From Chitinophaga sp. GbtcB8 (lineage in GTDB: Bacteria > Bacteroidota > Bacteroidia > Chitinophagales > Chitinophagaceae), in assembly GCF_019091455.1 (NCBI RefSeq), contig NZ_JAGXJN010000003.1, positions 239,559-303,558 on the forward strand: a stretch of 64,000 nt of DNA. Direction: 5' to 3'. This document shows positions 1 through 8,784 of this stretch, piece by piece. The notes beneath the pieces were generated by a model. It was not told the DNA's origin. It worked only from the letters and a program-made list of their open reading frames with translations, and made no database searches. Position 1 is the first letter of the stretch. Every line of letters begins with the position of its first letter. A program made the position numbers and the translations under genes.

Positions 1-1625
1 CGGAAGGGGGATCCCATGCTATTGTGCGCTCCTTTATGATCCACCACCAGGGAATGGGTTTTTTATCGCTGGCTTACCTGCTGCATGATAAACCCATGCA
101 AAAACATTTTGAGGCCGACCCGGTAATGAAAGCTGCATTGTTATTACTGCAGGAAAAAACAGCAAAGGAAACTGCATTTCATTTACCGTCTGTCGAGCCG
201 GACAGTACATCATCCGCTGTTGCAACAGCGCTTGCAAGCGCCGGTCCAACAGCTTTGAATATGTCAGCTGCCTTAGGCCCGGAAATGCAATGGCTGTCCA
301 ATGGCCGTTACCAGGTAATGATCACCAGTACAGGTACGAATGCCAGCCGCTGGAAACACATAGCTGTTACACCCTGGCAGCCCGATGTATATAATAACCA
401 TGGCATAGGTTGTTATATACGGGATGTGGAAAAAGATACTGCCTGGTGCGTTACCAGCCAGCCGCCCGATAAAATGAGTAAACACTTCAGGATGGCATTT
501 GCGCCAGGGAAGGCTTTTTTTCAGCATATACACCAGGAGCTTGTTACGGATACCACCATAGCAGTATCGCCGCAGGATGACCTGGAAATAAGAAAGCTGG
601 TGATACATAACCGCTCAAAGCGGCAACGCACTATTGAAGTAACCAGCTATGCAGAGGTAATGTTGTCGCCCGTGGATGAAACTTCATCATTTCCAGATAG
701 ATCTTTTGTACACACGGCAATTCATCCGGGGGAGCATGCAATAATATGCACCCAGTATCTTGATGATCCGCATATTCCCGCAGCCGCTATGTTTCATGTG
801 GCAAAAGCTTATGGGGGAAGGGTAGAGGCAGTAAACTATGAAACAGATGGTTTGAAATTCACCGGCCCCGGATATGACCGCGCTGATCCGCATGCAATAC
901 GTAAGAATACAGTGCTGTCTAATAACCAGGGTATAATGCTCAATGCCATTGTAGCCCTGCAGCACCGGATAATGCTGGAGCCGCAGGAAACAGTAACCCT
1001 GCATATATACCTGGGAGCTGCTGAAACACGGGAAGCCTGTATTTTGATGGTTAATAAATGCCAGGTGCAACATTTCGCAGATAATGTATTTGCGCAGGCA
1101 CAGGCCCGGCAATATTCGTTAATAAAACAGCTGGGCATGATAGCTGCAGAAGCTGAGTTTTGCCGTAACCTGGCCGGTCGTGTGTTTAACCTGCATATGA
1201 ATAGTGCTTCACCCGAAAGTCCGTTTGCACAAACCATCCTGCACAGGTATGGTATCAGTAAGGAAATACCCACCGTATTGCTGCAAGTGGAAAATGCAGA
1301 TCACATTAACCAGGTACGGCAGCTAATACAGGCGCACACTTACTGGCAGGCCCAGGGGCTAAAAACCAACCTGGTATTATACATTGAGGATAATACCTGT
1401 TACCGGCATTTTCTGAAAGCGCATATCATGGAAATTATTACCAGCTGTACCGGTACAGATATAACCGGCCATCCTGGCGGGATCTTTATTATACAGGCAG
1501 ATGGCCTGCCTCATGAGGAACGCCTGGGGTTATACGAAGCTGCCTGTTTGATATTAAACCATAACGGAGAGCTGTCTATAGGACATAACAGTGTAAGAAC
1601 GGAAGCAGTACATGCGGAAGTGTAA
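1..1625 (+). CDS. Cyclic beta-1,2-glucan synthase-like protein, C-terminal part (5' end outside window)
   Basis: The reading frame is open from base 3 and continues upstream, so the start lies outside the window; the GTG at 24 is internal. The first visible residues contain RSFMIHHQGM, the signature of the glycoamylase-like domain that precedes the GH94-type sugar-binding module in NdvB/Cgs proteins. A glycosyltransferase-36/GH94 N-terminal beta-sandwich follows (SNGRYQVMIT, CYIRDVE, IEVTSYAEV), then a linker (YGISKEIPTVLL). The family makes cyclic beta-1,2-glucans at the inner membrane. Known members continue with a second sandwich and a GH94 catalytic barrel, but here the frame stops after about 530 visible residues and the next gene is unrelated. 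The loss could be evolved or a deletion. Family assignment is firm; activity is uncertain. Confidence 0.85.
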   Translation, partial: EGGSHAIVRSFMIHHQGMGFLSLAYLLHDKPMQKHFEADPVMKAALLLLQEKTAKETAFHLPSVEPDSTSSAVATALASAGPTALNMSAALGPEMQWLSNGRYQVMITSTGTNASRWKHIAVTPWQPDVYNNHGIGCYIRDVEKDTAWCVTSQPPDKMSKHFRMAFAPGKAFFQHIHQELVTDTTIAVSPQDDLEIRKLVIHNRSKRQRTIEVTSYAEVMLSPVDETSSFPDRSFVHTAIHPGEHAIICTQYLDDPHIPAAAMFHVAKAYGGRVEAVNYETDGLKFTGPGYDRADPHAIRKNTVLSNNQGIMLNAIVALQHRIMLEPQETVTLHIYLGAAETREACILMVNKCQVQHFADNVFAQAQARQYSLIKQLGMIAAEAEFCRNLAGRVFNLHMNSASPESPFAQTILHRYGISKEIPTVLLQVENADHINQVRQLIQAHTYWQAQGLKTNLVLYIEDNTCYRHFLKAHIMEIITSCTGTDITGHPGGIFIIQADGLPHEERLGLYEAACLILNHNGELSIGHNSVRTEAVHAEV

Positions 1626-1636
1626 GTACGATTATG

Positions 1637-1749
1637 ATTCCCCCCATTCCCCCATCATCTTCCCCCACAGCTCTCTCTTCCACTTCCCCCTTCCCCCTCG
1701 CGACCATCTCCATTTTCTTCCCCTTTCCTTCCTTATTTTTCTCCTTCTG
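1637..1749 (+). other. Long polypyrimidine tract
   Basis: Over about 110 bases the plus strand is almost entirely C and T, with repeated CCCCC and TTCC runs and only scattered purines. It fills most of the spacer between the truncated glucan synthase and the GH2 gene. It does not fold into a hairpin and encodes nothing recognisable. It is more GC-rich and strand-asymmetric than any other spacer in the window. Confidence 0.8.
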
Positions 1750-1827
1750 ACAAACACTTCCGATTTTATGCAATCGATTGTATATATTTGATTTGTTGCA
1801 CAGATTTCACGTTAATAACTGATTGAA

Positions 1828-4284
1828 ATGATCCGCTACCTGTTTTTAACCGGACTTTTATTTTGTTTATTATCACCCACAACCCATGCCCAGCAAAGCC
1901 TGCGCCTTACCCAATCCTGGGAATTCTTACGGGAAGATTTAGGCAGCATTTGGGAAGCCGTACGCCCCATAGCAGAAGGCAGTCCGGAATCAGTGCCTTT
2001 GTGGGAAAAGGTAAACCTGCCGCATTGTTTTAATGCAAGGGATGCGGTAGACCCGGATGTAAATTATTACGAAGGGCCGGGTTGGTACAGAACCGTATTA
2101 GAGGTAAAGAATCCTTACGCGCAGGGCCGCACCCTGCTGCACTTTGAAGGCGCCGGTCAAAAAACAGATGTTTATATTTTCACCACCAAAGTAGGGCACC
2201 ACACCGGTGGTTATGATGAATGGACAGTAGATATTACAGGCGCTGTACAACAGTTCCTGCAAAGCGCAGACGCTAAACGTTATAATGGTAAAGTGCCGCT
2301 GGAGATCCGTTGCAGCAATGCAAGAGATGTGGAAATGATCCCCTCTGATATGTCGGACTTTAACGTATACGGAGGATTATACCGCTACCTGGATCTCGTA
2401 TATACACCTGCGTTATCTTTTGAGCAATTGCACCTACAGGCGCAGGTAGATGCGCAGGGCAAAACTGGCACCGTGCAGCTGCAGGCTGCTTTCCGCAACC
2501 CTTTACATACCACGCAGGCCACCCTGGATATTAACGTCCTGGACCCGCAGCAAAAAATAGTACAACACTGGACGCAGCCGCTTACCCTGCAGGATAGTGT
2601 ACAGGTGCTGCAACCTTTTACTATTAAAAAACCTTTGTTATGGTCGCCTGCGCAACCGCAGCTGTACACTGTGCAGGCGCGTTTGAAAAGCAGTGCCGGC
2701 GAAGCTGTGTGGAGCGGGCATTTCGGCTTCCGCAATTTTGAATTTGTAACGCATGGCCCTTTTATGCTGAATGGCAAACGCTTGTTGTTACAGGGCACAC
2801 ACCGGCATGAGGATGGCGCTGGCGTGGCTGCTGCGCTTACCGAAGATATGATACGGCGCGAAATGCAGCTGATCAAAGATATGGGCGCCAACTTCATTCG
2901 CCTGGGGCATTACCAGCAATCACCCCTGGTATTACAGCTGTGCGATAGCCTGGGTATACTGGTATGGGAAGAAATCCCCTGGTGCCGTGGTGGCCTGGGG
3001 GGAGAGGTGTATAAAGCACAGGCCCGCCGTATGCTCACCAATATGATCCAGCAACATTATAACCACCCCGCAGTGATCCTTTGGGGCCTGGGTAATGAAA
3101 ACGTCTGGCCCGGCGATTTCCCGGAGTTTGATAAGCAAAAGATCCATGCTTTTATGAGCGAGCTAAACACGCTGGCACATACGCTGGACAATACACGTAA
3201 AACCACTATTCGCCGTTGCGATTTCTGCAAGGATATTGTAGATGTGTATTCACCCTCCATCTGGGCCGGCTGGTACCGCGGCCGTTACACGGAGTATAAG
3301 GAGGAAACGCTGAAAGCTATTGCCAGCGTGCCGCATTTCTTTCATGCAGAATGGGGCGCAGACAGCCACCAGGGCCGGCATGCAGAGTACCCCGAAGAAG
3401 CCCTTAAAAAAGTAGCTACCGGTAAAGGCGCTGATGAACGCACCGGCGATTTTGCGCTTACCGGCGGCAGCGCACGCGCCTCTAAAGATGGGGACTGGTC
3501 TGAAACCTATGCCTGTAACCTCATTGACTGGCACCTGAAAGAACAGGAAACCATACCGCAGCTTACCGGCAGCGCTTACTGGATCTTCAAAGATTTTTCT
3601 ACCCCGCTGCGGCCGGAGAACCCCGTGCCTTATGTGAACCAAAAAGGCGTGGTAGGCCGGGATCTTAGACCTAAGGAGGCTTATTATGTATTTCAGTCGT
3701 ACTGGGCTACGCAGCCCATGGCGCATATTTACGGGCATGGCTGGCCGATACGCTGGGGTAAGGAAGGAGAAGAAAAAATGATCTGGGTATACTCCAACTG
3801 CCCGGAGGCAGAGCTGTTTGTGAATGGTAAAAGCTATGGCGTTAAAAGGCGCAACAGCCAGGACTTTCCGGCTGCTGGCCTGCGCTGGCAATTACCTTTA
3901 CACAAAGGCAGCTACCAGGTAAAAGTAGTGGCCCGCAACGGTAAACAAACAATAACTGATGAAATTGCTTTTAACTACCAGACCGGCACCTGGAGCAAAC
4001 CGGCCCAGCTGCTGCTGGAAAAAACAGCGGTCAATAATGATACAGTAACGGTAAAAGTAAAACTGGCAGATGCGCAAAAGATCATCTGCCTGGATGCAAA
4101 GGATTACATCAGCTTTTCAGTTGCCGGTAGCGGCACGCTGATAGATGATCAGGGCACTGCCGGCGGATCGCGCAGGGTACAGCTGGTGAACGGGCAGGCG
4201 CAGATAAGCATCCGTTTGAATAAAGGACAGAGCGTGGTAGGAGCTACGGTGCAGGGCGTGCCCAATGCATTTATTAGCTTATAG
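1828..4284 (+). CDS. Secreted glycoside hydrolase family 2 protein (beta-galactosidase/glucuronidase type)
   Basis: An 818-residue GH2 enzyme. A signal peptide ends at about residue 21 (THAQQ). Then come the sugar-binding jelly-roll domain (about 25-200), the immunoglobulin-like domain (about 210-310) and the TIM barrel (about 310-610). The acid/base is Glu424 in GLGNEN and the nucleophile is probably Glu508 in HAEWGAD. Two further beta domains follow, one resembling the DUF4982 type found in Bacteroidetes GH2 enzymes. The likely site is periplasm or cell surface, removing terminal beta-linked sugars. A TATATTTG box at 1783-1790 resembles a -7 promoter element. The following gene is another secreted polysaccharide enzyme. 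The substrate cannot be read from sequence. Confidence 0.93.
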   Translation: MIRYLFLTGLLFCLLSPTTHAQQSLRLTQSWEFLREDLGSIWEAVRPIAEGSPESVPLWEKVNLPHCFNARDAVDPDVNYYEGPGWYRTVLEVKNPYAQGRTLLHFEGAGQKTDVYIFTTKVGHHTGGYDEWTVDITGAVQQFLQSADAKRYNGKVPLEIRCSNARDVEMIPSDMSDFNVYGGLYRYLDLVYTPALSFEQLHLQAQVDAQGKTGTVQLQAAFRNPLHTTQATLDINVLDPQQKIVQHWTQPLTLQDSVQVLQPFTIKKPLLWSPAQPQLYTVQARLKSSAGEAVWSGHFGFRNFEFVTHGPFMLNGKRLLLQGTHRHEDGAGVAAALTEDMIRREMQLIKDMGANFIRLGHYQQSPLVLQLCDSLGILVWEEIPWCRGGLGGEVYKAQARRMLTNMIQQHYNHPAVILWGLGNENVWPGDFPEFDKQKIHAFMSELNTLAHTLDNTRKTTIRRCDFCKDIVDVYSPSIWAGWYRGRYTEYKEETLKAIASVPHFFHAEWGADSHQGRHAEYPEEALKKVATGKGADERTGDFALTGGSARASKDGDWSETYACNLIDWHLKEQETIPQLTGSAYWIFKDFSTPLRPENPVPYVNQKGVVGRDLRPKEAYYVFQSYWATQPMAHIYGHGWPIRWGKEGEEKMIWVYSNCPEAELFVNGKSYGVKRRNSQDFPAAGLRWQLPLHKGSYQVKVVARNGKQTITDEIAFNYQTGTWSKPAQLLLEKTAVNNDTVTVKVKLADAQKIICLDAKDYISFSVAGSGTLIDDQGTAGGSRRVQLVNGQAQISIRLNKGQSVVGATVQGVPNAFISL

Positions 4285-4341
4285 ATTTCCGTTATAGCAA
4301 TTTTTGAGAGAACAGTTTTTCTTTACTCTAACTTTTGCGTT

Positions 4342-5532
4342 ATGAAAAAATATGGCTTGCTGTTTATTTTACTCTGCTGTACCTGCGTGCTGGCAGCCCA
4401 AACACCGGCTACGCAGCAGGCCTGGCTACAACGCGTTATAAAAGACCAGCGTACATTTATTCTGAAAAGAGCTGCCGATGCTATGCAGCAAACGCCGCTT
4501 ACTATTACAGCGTATAGCTGTCCCCGTAGTGCGGGCGGTAAACATGATTTTTATTCAGAAGCCGATTACTGGTGGCCAAATCCCGCCAGCGCGGATAGCC
4601 CCTATATTCAGCACGACGGGCAAACCAACCCGGATAATTTCCTGGAGCACCGCAGGGTAATGGTACGCTTTAGCCGTATTATGGGCGCACTGGCAGCGGG
4701 TTACATGGTTACAAAAGATAAAACTTACCTGCGCAAAGCGCTGGCGCATGCACACGCCTGGTTTGTAGATACTGCCACCTATATGCATCCCAACCTGCAA
4801 TATGCACAGGCCATTAAAGGCCGGGTCACAGGCCGGGGCATTGGTATTATAGATACTATTCATTTCCTGGAAGTAGTGCAGGCATTGCGCATTATGGAAA
4901 AAGCAGGCGCCCTGCCGCCGGAAGATCTGAAAGCCATTAAAACCTGGTTCACAGACTATTTGCAATGGATGACCACCCATCAATACGGGCATGATGAAAT
5001 GAATGCCGCCAATAACCACGGTACCTGCTGGGTAATGCAGGCAGCTGCTTTTGCCGGCTGGGTAAAGGATCAAAAATGGATGGACTTCTGCACAAAACGT
5101 TATGAAGAAACATTGCTGCCCAAACAAATGGCTGCTGATGGCAGCTTTCCGCTGGAATTAAAACGTACTAAACCTTACGGCTACTCGCTGTTTAACCTGG
5201 ATGCCATGACCATGGTTTGCCAGCTGTTAAGCAACCCGGGGCATAACCTCTGGCAGTATACCACTGCAGATGGAAAGAACATTGGCAAAGGCATAGCCTA
5301 CATGTATCCCTATGTAAAAGATAAAAAACAGTGGCCCTTTGCAAAGGATGTAATGTACTGGGATAACTGGCCCGTAGCACAGCCCTTTTTGCTGTTTGGC
5401 GCTGTAGCTTATAATAACATGGATTATTACCGCTTATGGTTACAGCTGGAACATGACCCGCAGGTAGAGGAAGTGCTGCGGAATGTTCCCATCCGCAACC
5501 CGGTGATCTGGTTATGGGATGTTAGATCATAA
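4342..5532 (+). CDS. Secreted alginate lyase family protein (PL5-like fold)
   Basis: A 396-residue protein with a cleaved N-terminal signal (about residues 1-19, ending LAAQ). The rest is an alpha/alpha-toroid of the alginate lyase family, with family motifs YWWPNP near residue 75 and AANNHGTCW near residue 230; in characterised A1-III/PL5 lyases the Asn-Asn-His segment is catalytic. A strongly aromatic C-terminal half is typical. It lies 57 bases after the GH2 gene on the same strand, so the pair probably acts together on an acidic polysaccharide. Many Bacteroidetes members of this Pfam have unknown substrates, so alginate itself is not established. No SusC/SusD pair is nearby. Confidence 0.88.
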   Translation: MKKYGLLFILLCCTCVLAAQTPATQQAWLQRVIKDQRTFILKRAADAMQQTPLTITAYSCPRSAGGKHDFYSEADYWWPNPASADSPYIQHDGQTNPDNFLEHRRVMVRFSRIMGALAAGYMVTKDKTYLRKALAHAHAWFVDTATYMHPNLQYAQAIKGRVTGRGIGIIDTIHFLEVVQALRIMEKAGALPPEDLKAIKTWFTDYLQWMTTHQYGHDEMNAANNHGTCWVMQAAAFAGWVKDQKWMDFCTKRYEETLLPKQMAADGSFPLELKRTKPYGYSLFNLDAMTMVCQLLSNPGHNLWQYTTADGKNIGKGIAYMYPYVKDKKQWPFAKDVMYWDNWPVAQPFLLFGAVAYNNMDYYRLWLQLEHDPQVEEVLRNVPIRNPVIWLWDVRS

Positions 5533-5604
5533 TTTATGCCGTATCACACAAATGTGTTAACGGGTGAATCACAACTATTTAACGAAAAATTTTCCGCCCA
5601 AAAC

Positions 5605-5635
5605 TTGCTTTTTAATAATATTATGAATAGTTTTA
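5605..5635 (+). promoter_or_regulatory. Candidate Bacteroidetes-type promoter for the small gene at 5660
   Basis: TTG at 5605-5607, a 20-base spacer, then TAGTTTTA at 5628-5635, one base off the TAnnTTTG -7 consensus. It lies in a very AT-rich spacer 25 bases before the start codon. Confidence 0.4.
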
Positions 5636-5659
5636 TATATATGTAAACTAACTATTCCT

Positions 5660-5899
5660 ATGAACTGGATGAAAGACCTATACAGTATTTACCAGAAGCT
5701 GGACGCTACTGGTTTCGAGGAGGTAAAAAAAGAGATCTTAAAGGCACAAGTGTACGGTTGTAATGCAGGAGAAGTATACTACCTGGTATTACAGCAGCTG
5801 GTAATGATCAAAAAAGACAAGGTACAGATCTATGAAGTGATCAAGGGGGAAGTGGAGAGCATTATTCACCACAGCAAAAGCATGATATACCTGAACTAA
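5660..5899 (+). CDS. Small hypothetical protein (79 aa)
   Basis: Not recognised. The product is 79 residues, probably all alpha-helical and soluble, with no signal peptide or membrane segment. It is rich in Lys, Glu and Val with a single Cys, and resembles a small helical bundle. It is preceded by an AT-rich spacer with a plausible promoter and ends 5 bases from the stop of the convergent sigma-like/TPR gene. Codon use looks like that of neighbouring genes. It is probably a real gene because of length, promoter and compact convergent spacing, but nothing indicates a function. Confidence 0.6.
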   Translation: MNWMKDLYSIYQKLDATGFEEVKKEILKAQVYGCNAGEVYYLVLQQLVMIKKDKVQIYEVIKGEVESIIHHSKSMIYLN

Positions 5900-5904
5900 A
5901 CCGG

Positions 5905-7218
5905 TTATCTTATTTCGTCAATTAACTTTTTGGCTTTCCAGTAAATGGACGCCTGCTCCGGTATTTTTAGCAGCCATCCAACGCTCTGCTGTTTATCTCC
6001 TTCTTTAAGATAGCTGAGCGCCAGGTAAAAAGCGGCGTCGTACCGGTATGGCGATTTATCATCTTTATACACTGTTTGCAGATCAGTACGGGACTGCGGC
6101 AAAAGATTCATATCTAACAGGGATACCCCCCGGTAATAGCGGGCGTAGGTGTTGGTGCTGTCCATTTGTAAAACCTGGTTCAGCTGCTCTACTGATTCGC
6201 TGAAACGGCGTTTATTGAAATTGCGGGCTGCTTCATGCAGCAGCTTAGCGGCATTATTGGTATCTGCTGTATGGTGGTGCACCATTTCCGTAGGGGCAAA
6301 TTGCCGGTACACATCCTTTCGCCAGGGGCTGATGAATAACAGGCCGGCTATGATGATAGCCAGCACAGTAATGCCCATCACATATAATCCCATGCGGTTC
6401 ATATCCCGGTCTTTGCCATAAAACCAGCGTTGCCGCATATCTACCAGTATCTGGGCCAGCTCCCGGCGGGTATTATCCGGTGTTAAAGCCCTGCGCAGCC
6501 ATTCTATTGCTTCCTTCCCTGATTTTACAATTTCCTGTATACCGCCGTTTTCTTTCAGCTCAATTTCAAAATTTTGCTTTTCCGTTTCCGGCAGGGATTG
6601 CATTACATACAGGGCGGTTTGTTCATAACTTTTATTGGATAATGGCTTATCGGTTTGGAGCTGATGGCCGTGCTCAAGCAGCTTAGCCATGCAGGATGGG
6701 AAGTTCTCCGGTACCAGCCCTGAGGTGGGATGCAGGTTAGTGCCTGCCCCATCTGCCTGGGGAATGATGATGGCCTGCTGTATAGCCGTTTGGCAGGCAG
6801 GCGTTAATTCCATAAAGCATTGCAGCCAGTGCCGCTTTTTTTCACCATTGTTGGTGATCTCCTGTACATATTTCAGGTGGGTATTATCCAGGGTAGCTAC
6901 TTCCGGCTCCGGTGCTTCTGCTACGTTCAGGCCCCTTTTATGCAGCTCTTTACGCCAGGTTATTTTACATACCAGCATAAAAAAAGGCTCAAAACGGGTG
7001 GTCAGCTCTATGGAATGCTTCTTGGCATACACATAAATATCTGTAAGCCCTATTTCAAAAATATGTGCTGCATCTTTTTTATTGCCGCCATGTTGCAGGA
7101 TGAAGGAGCTAACCTTTTTGGCAAATTGCCGGTAAATGGCATCTATAATGGCAGGGGAGCTATCCAGCAAGCCGTCTATGTATTCGTCGTCGTTATATAA
7201 AAGCCGGGTAGAGGTCAT
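5905..7218 (-). CDS. Sigma-like N-terminal domain fused through one TM helix to a TPR domain
   Basis: A 437-residue protein. The first about 100 residues resemble an ECF sigma region 2 (a helical segment with FEPFFMLVCKITWRKELHKRG), followed by a helical region to about 250 that may hold a degenerate region 4. A single transmembrane helix lies near residues 280-300 (YVMGITVLAIIIAGLLFI). Two to three TPR-like repeats follow (about 325-435; ARYYRGVSLLDMNL, AAFYLALSYLKEGD). The predicted topology is cytoplasmic sigma-like part and periplasmic TPR part, or both cytoplasmic beside an anchor. Such fusions occur in Bacteroidetes but are poorly characterised. No anti-sigma gene is adjacent. A promoter is suggested at 7257-7287. 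The domain reading is moderately sure; the role is unknown. Confidence 0.7.
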   Translation of the reverse strand: MTSTRLLYNDDEYIDGLLDSSPAIIDAIYRQFAKKVSSFILQHGGNKKDAAHIFEIGLTDIYVYAKKHSIELTTRFEPFFMLVCKITWRKELHKRGLNVAEAPEPEVATLDNTHLKYVQEITNNGEKKRHWLQCFMELTPACQTAIQQAIIIPQADGAGTNLHPTSGLVPENFPSCMAKLLEHGHQLQTDKPLSNKSYEQTALYVMQSLPETEKQNFEIELKENGGIQEIVKSGKEAIEWLRRALTPDNTRRELAQILVDMRQRWFYGKDRDMNRMGLYVMGITVLAIIIAGLLFISPWRKDVYRQFAPTEMVHHHTADTNNAAKLLHEAARNFNKRRFSESVEQLNQVLQMDSTNTYARYYRGVSLLDMNLLPQSRTDLQTVYKDDKSPYRYDAAFYLALSYLKEGDKQQSVGWLLKIPEQASIYWKAKKLIDEIR

Positions 7219-7256
7219 ATGTTCGCCGGTTGTTTCTTATTATTTAGCTGCCGGTA

Positions 7257-7287
7257 TAAAAGTATAAAACCTTGTCCAACACACAAA
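7257..7287 (-). promoter_or_regulatory. Candidate promoter of the sigma-like/TPR gene
   Basis: On the minus strand TTTG (7284-7287), a 19-base spacer, then TACTTTTA (7257-7264), one mismatch to TAnnTTTG, about 39 bases before the start codon. Confidence 0.4.
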
Positions 7288-7345
7288 AAATTTTGAAACA
7301 GCCGGTTCTTTTATACACTTTACGTGCCAGAATTGTGAAGAGGGG

Positions 7346-7819
7346 TTACATGTCGGGGTATACCTTATGTACCAGTTTCATTAATAGTTCTTTAAGGTGT
7401 TTGTTATCTTCTTCCCCAATTAAATAAGCATAGTGCTGTTCCATTTTCTGCACGCCTTCTGTAGCGTCAATCAACAGCTGTTTACCCTTGTCGCTCAGGA
7501 ATATCATAATGGCGCGGTTATCGCTTTCATGTTTGCGGGTTTCAATATAGCCTGCTGCTTCCAGGTTTTTGACCACTTTGCTCATGGCCTGCTTGGTAAT
7601 GAGCGCTTTTTTAGCCAGCTCATTATTAATAATGCCTTCCGGGGCAATGTTGGCGATCAATACCATATCCCCCATCTTAAAATCCGCATACCCCCGCTGT
7701 TGCAGCTGTTCTGTAAGCCGGTTGTCCATATCCTTTTTGATCAGGTTCACCATACGGATCAACATCTGCGGTCTTAGCGCGATGCATTGTTGTAAACGCT
7801 CATCCAACGGACTGTTCAT
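7346..7819 (-). CDS. MarR family transcriptional regulator
   Basis: A 157-residue winged-helix protein. The DNA-binding region lies around residues 50-115 (NELAKKALITKQAMSKVVKNLEAAG for the recognition helix, then the wing with ESDNRA), flanked by dimerisation helices. It is transcribed away from an AraC-type regulator; the start codons are only 40 bases apart, so they share a control region holding a 12-base palindrome, AAATATATATTT (7837-7848). A minus-strand TATATTTG box (7836-7843) overlaps that palindrome. MarR proteins usually repress their own and divergent promoters in response to small phenolic or oxidant ligands; the ligand here is unknown. Confidence 0.92.
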   Translation of the reverse strand: MNSPLDERLQQCIALRPQMLIRMVNLIKKDMDNRLTEQLQQRGYADFKMGDMVLIANIAPEGIINNELAKKALITKQAMSKVVKNLEAAGYIETRKHESDNRAIMIFLSDKGKQLLIDATEGVQKMEQHYAYLIGEEDNKHLKELLMKLVHKVYPDM

Positions 7820-7836
7820 GATAGGCTATTTTAGTC

Positions 7837-7848
7837 AAATATATATTT
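7837..7848. promoter_or_regulatory. Palindrome between divergent MarR and AraC genes
   Basis: AAATATATATTT is a perfect 12-base palindrome overlapping a minus-strand TATATTTG -7-like box. Its place in a 40-base divergent spacer suggests an operator, but AT-rich palindromes arise easily by chance. Confidence 0.35.
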
Positions 7849-7859
7849 ATTATCTTGTT

Positions 7860-8693
7860 ATGGCCATGGAAGTGATCGACAATATACTGCATTATATACA
7901 ACAACATTTCGACCAGGATCTGTCCCTTCATAACCTGGCGGCACAAGCGCATTACTCGCCCTACCATTTCCACCGCCTGTTCCGGCAGCGGGTAGGAGAG
8001 GCCCCCAAACAGTACCTATTGCGGTTACGCCTGGAGAAGTCCTGCAAAGAGCTGATCTTTTACCCCTACAAATCCGTGTACGCCATTGCCATAGATTGTG
8101 GTTTCAGCTCCCAGTCTGTTTTTGCGCGGGCCTTCAAAAATAAGTACCAGCTTACAGCAGAACAATACCGGGAACAGGCGCTTAGCGCCATCCGGGAAAA
8201 AACAGCGGCTGTTTCCCCGGAAGTACAGCAATATCCCATCAGCATTAGCCGCTCCGAAAGCCTGCACCTGGCCTGTGAATTAACGTTCCTGCAGGAGGAG
8301 CATATTATGCAGGCCTTTAAAAAACTGCAGCGCTGGGCCGCTGCACATGAGCTGCTGGACCAGCACCCTGAATTTTATGGCGTATTCCTGGATACGCCGT
8401 TCACCACCGCCCTGGCCCAATGCCGCTACCTGGCAGGCATTCGCCTGCACCGCCCCTTTACCGGCCGCGAAAGTTATACCACCGGCCCTATGACCATAGC
8501 GCAGATACCAGTAATGGGAGAGCTGGAAATTGCCATGGATTATACCCTGTATGTAAAACACCGCTGGCTGCCTGAAAGCGGCTACCGGCTTATACAGGGC
8601 AATCCCGGTTATGAGCATATTACCAACATGGACCTCTCCAAACCTTACTCCCGGCATACCCGCATTATTTGTATGGGCCTGCAGCCGGAATAG
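7860..8693 (+). CDS. AraC family regulator with GyrI-like ligand-binding domain
   Basis: The chosen start is ATG 7860 (277 residues); a longer open frame reaches back through the MarR gene and is not credible. Two helix-turn-helix motifs occupy about residues 5-105 (LAAQAHYSPYHFHRLFRQ and the IAIDCGFSSQSVFARAFK segment), so the DNA-binding domain is N-terminal. Residues about 125-277 match the GyrI/effector-binding fold seen in SoxS/Rob-like and multidrug-sensing activators. This layout suggests a drug- or metabolite-responsive activator. It is divergent from the MarR gene, and an SDR gene follows 92 bases downstream. The target genes are unknown. Confidence 0.9.
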   Translation: MAMEVIDNILHYIQQHFDQDLSLHNLAAQAHYSPYHFHRLFRQRVGEAPKQYLLRLRLEKSCKELIFYPYKSVYAIAIDCGFSSQSVFARAFKNKYQLTAEQYREQALSAIREKTAAVSPEVQQYPISISRSESLHLACELTFLQEEHIMQAFKKLQRWAAAHELLDQHPEFYGVFLDTPFTTALAQCRYLAGIRLHRPFTGRESYTTGPMTIAQIPVMGELEIAMDYTLYVKHRWLPESGYRLIQGNPGYEHITNMDLSKPYSRHTRIICMGLQPE

Positions 8694-8784
8694 CAAGAAA
8701 TGCAAAACGGATCGCAAGAAGGGGGAAAAGCCCCGCTAATGGCGCAGCTACCTTTGGAACATCCAATAAACAAAAAGTTTAAAG

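Noticed and set aside
1828..5532. Polysaccharide utilisation locus
   Set aside because: GH2 and alginate-lyase-family genes are present but no SusC/SusD pair or hybrid sensor is nearby.
7569..7859. Long open frame upstream of the AraC gene opposite the MarR gene
   Set aside because: It is the antisense shadow of MarR; the AraC domain begins at 7860.
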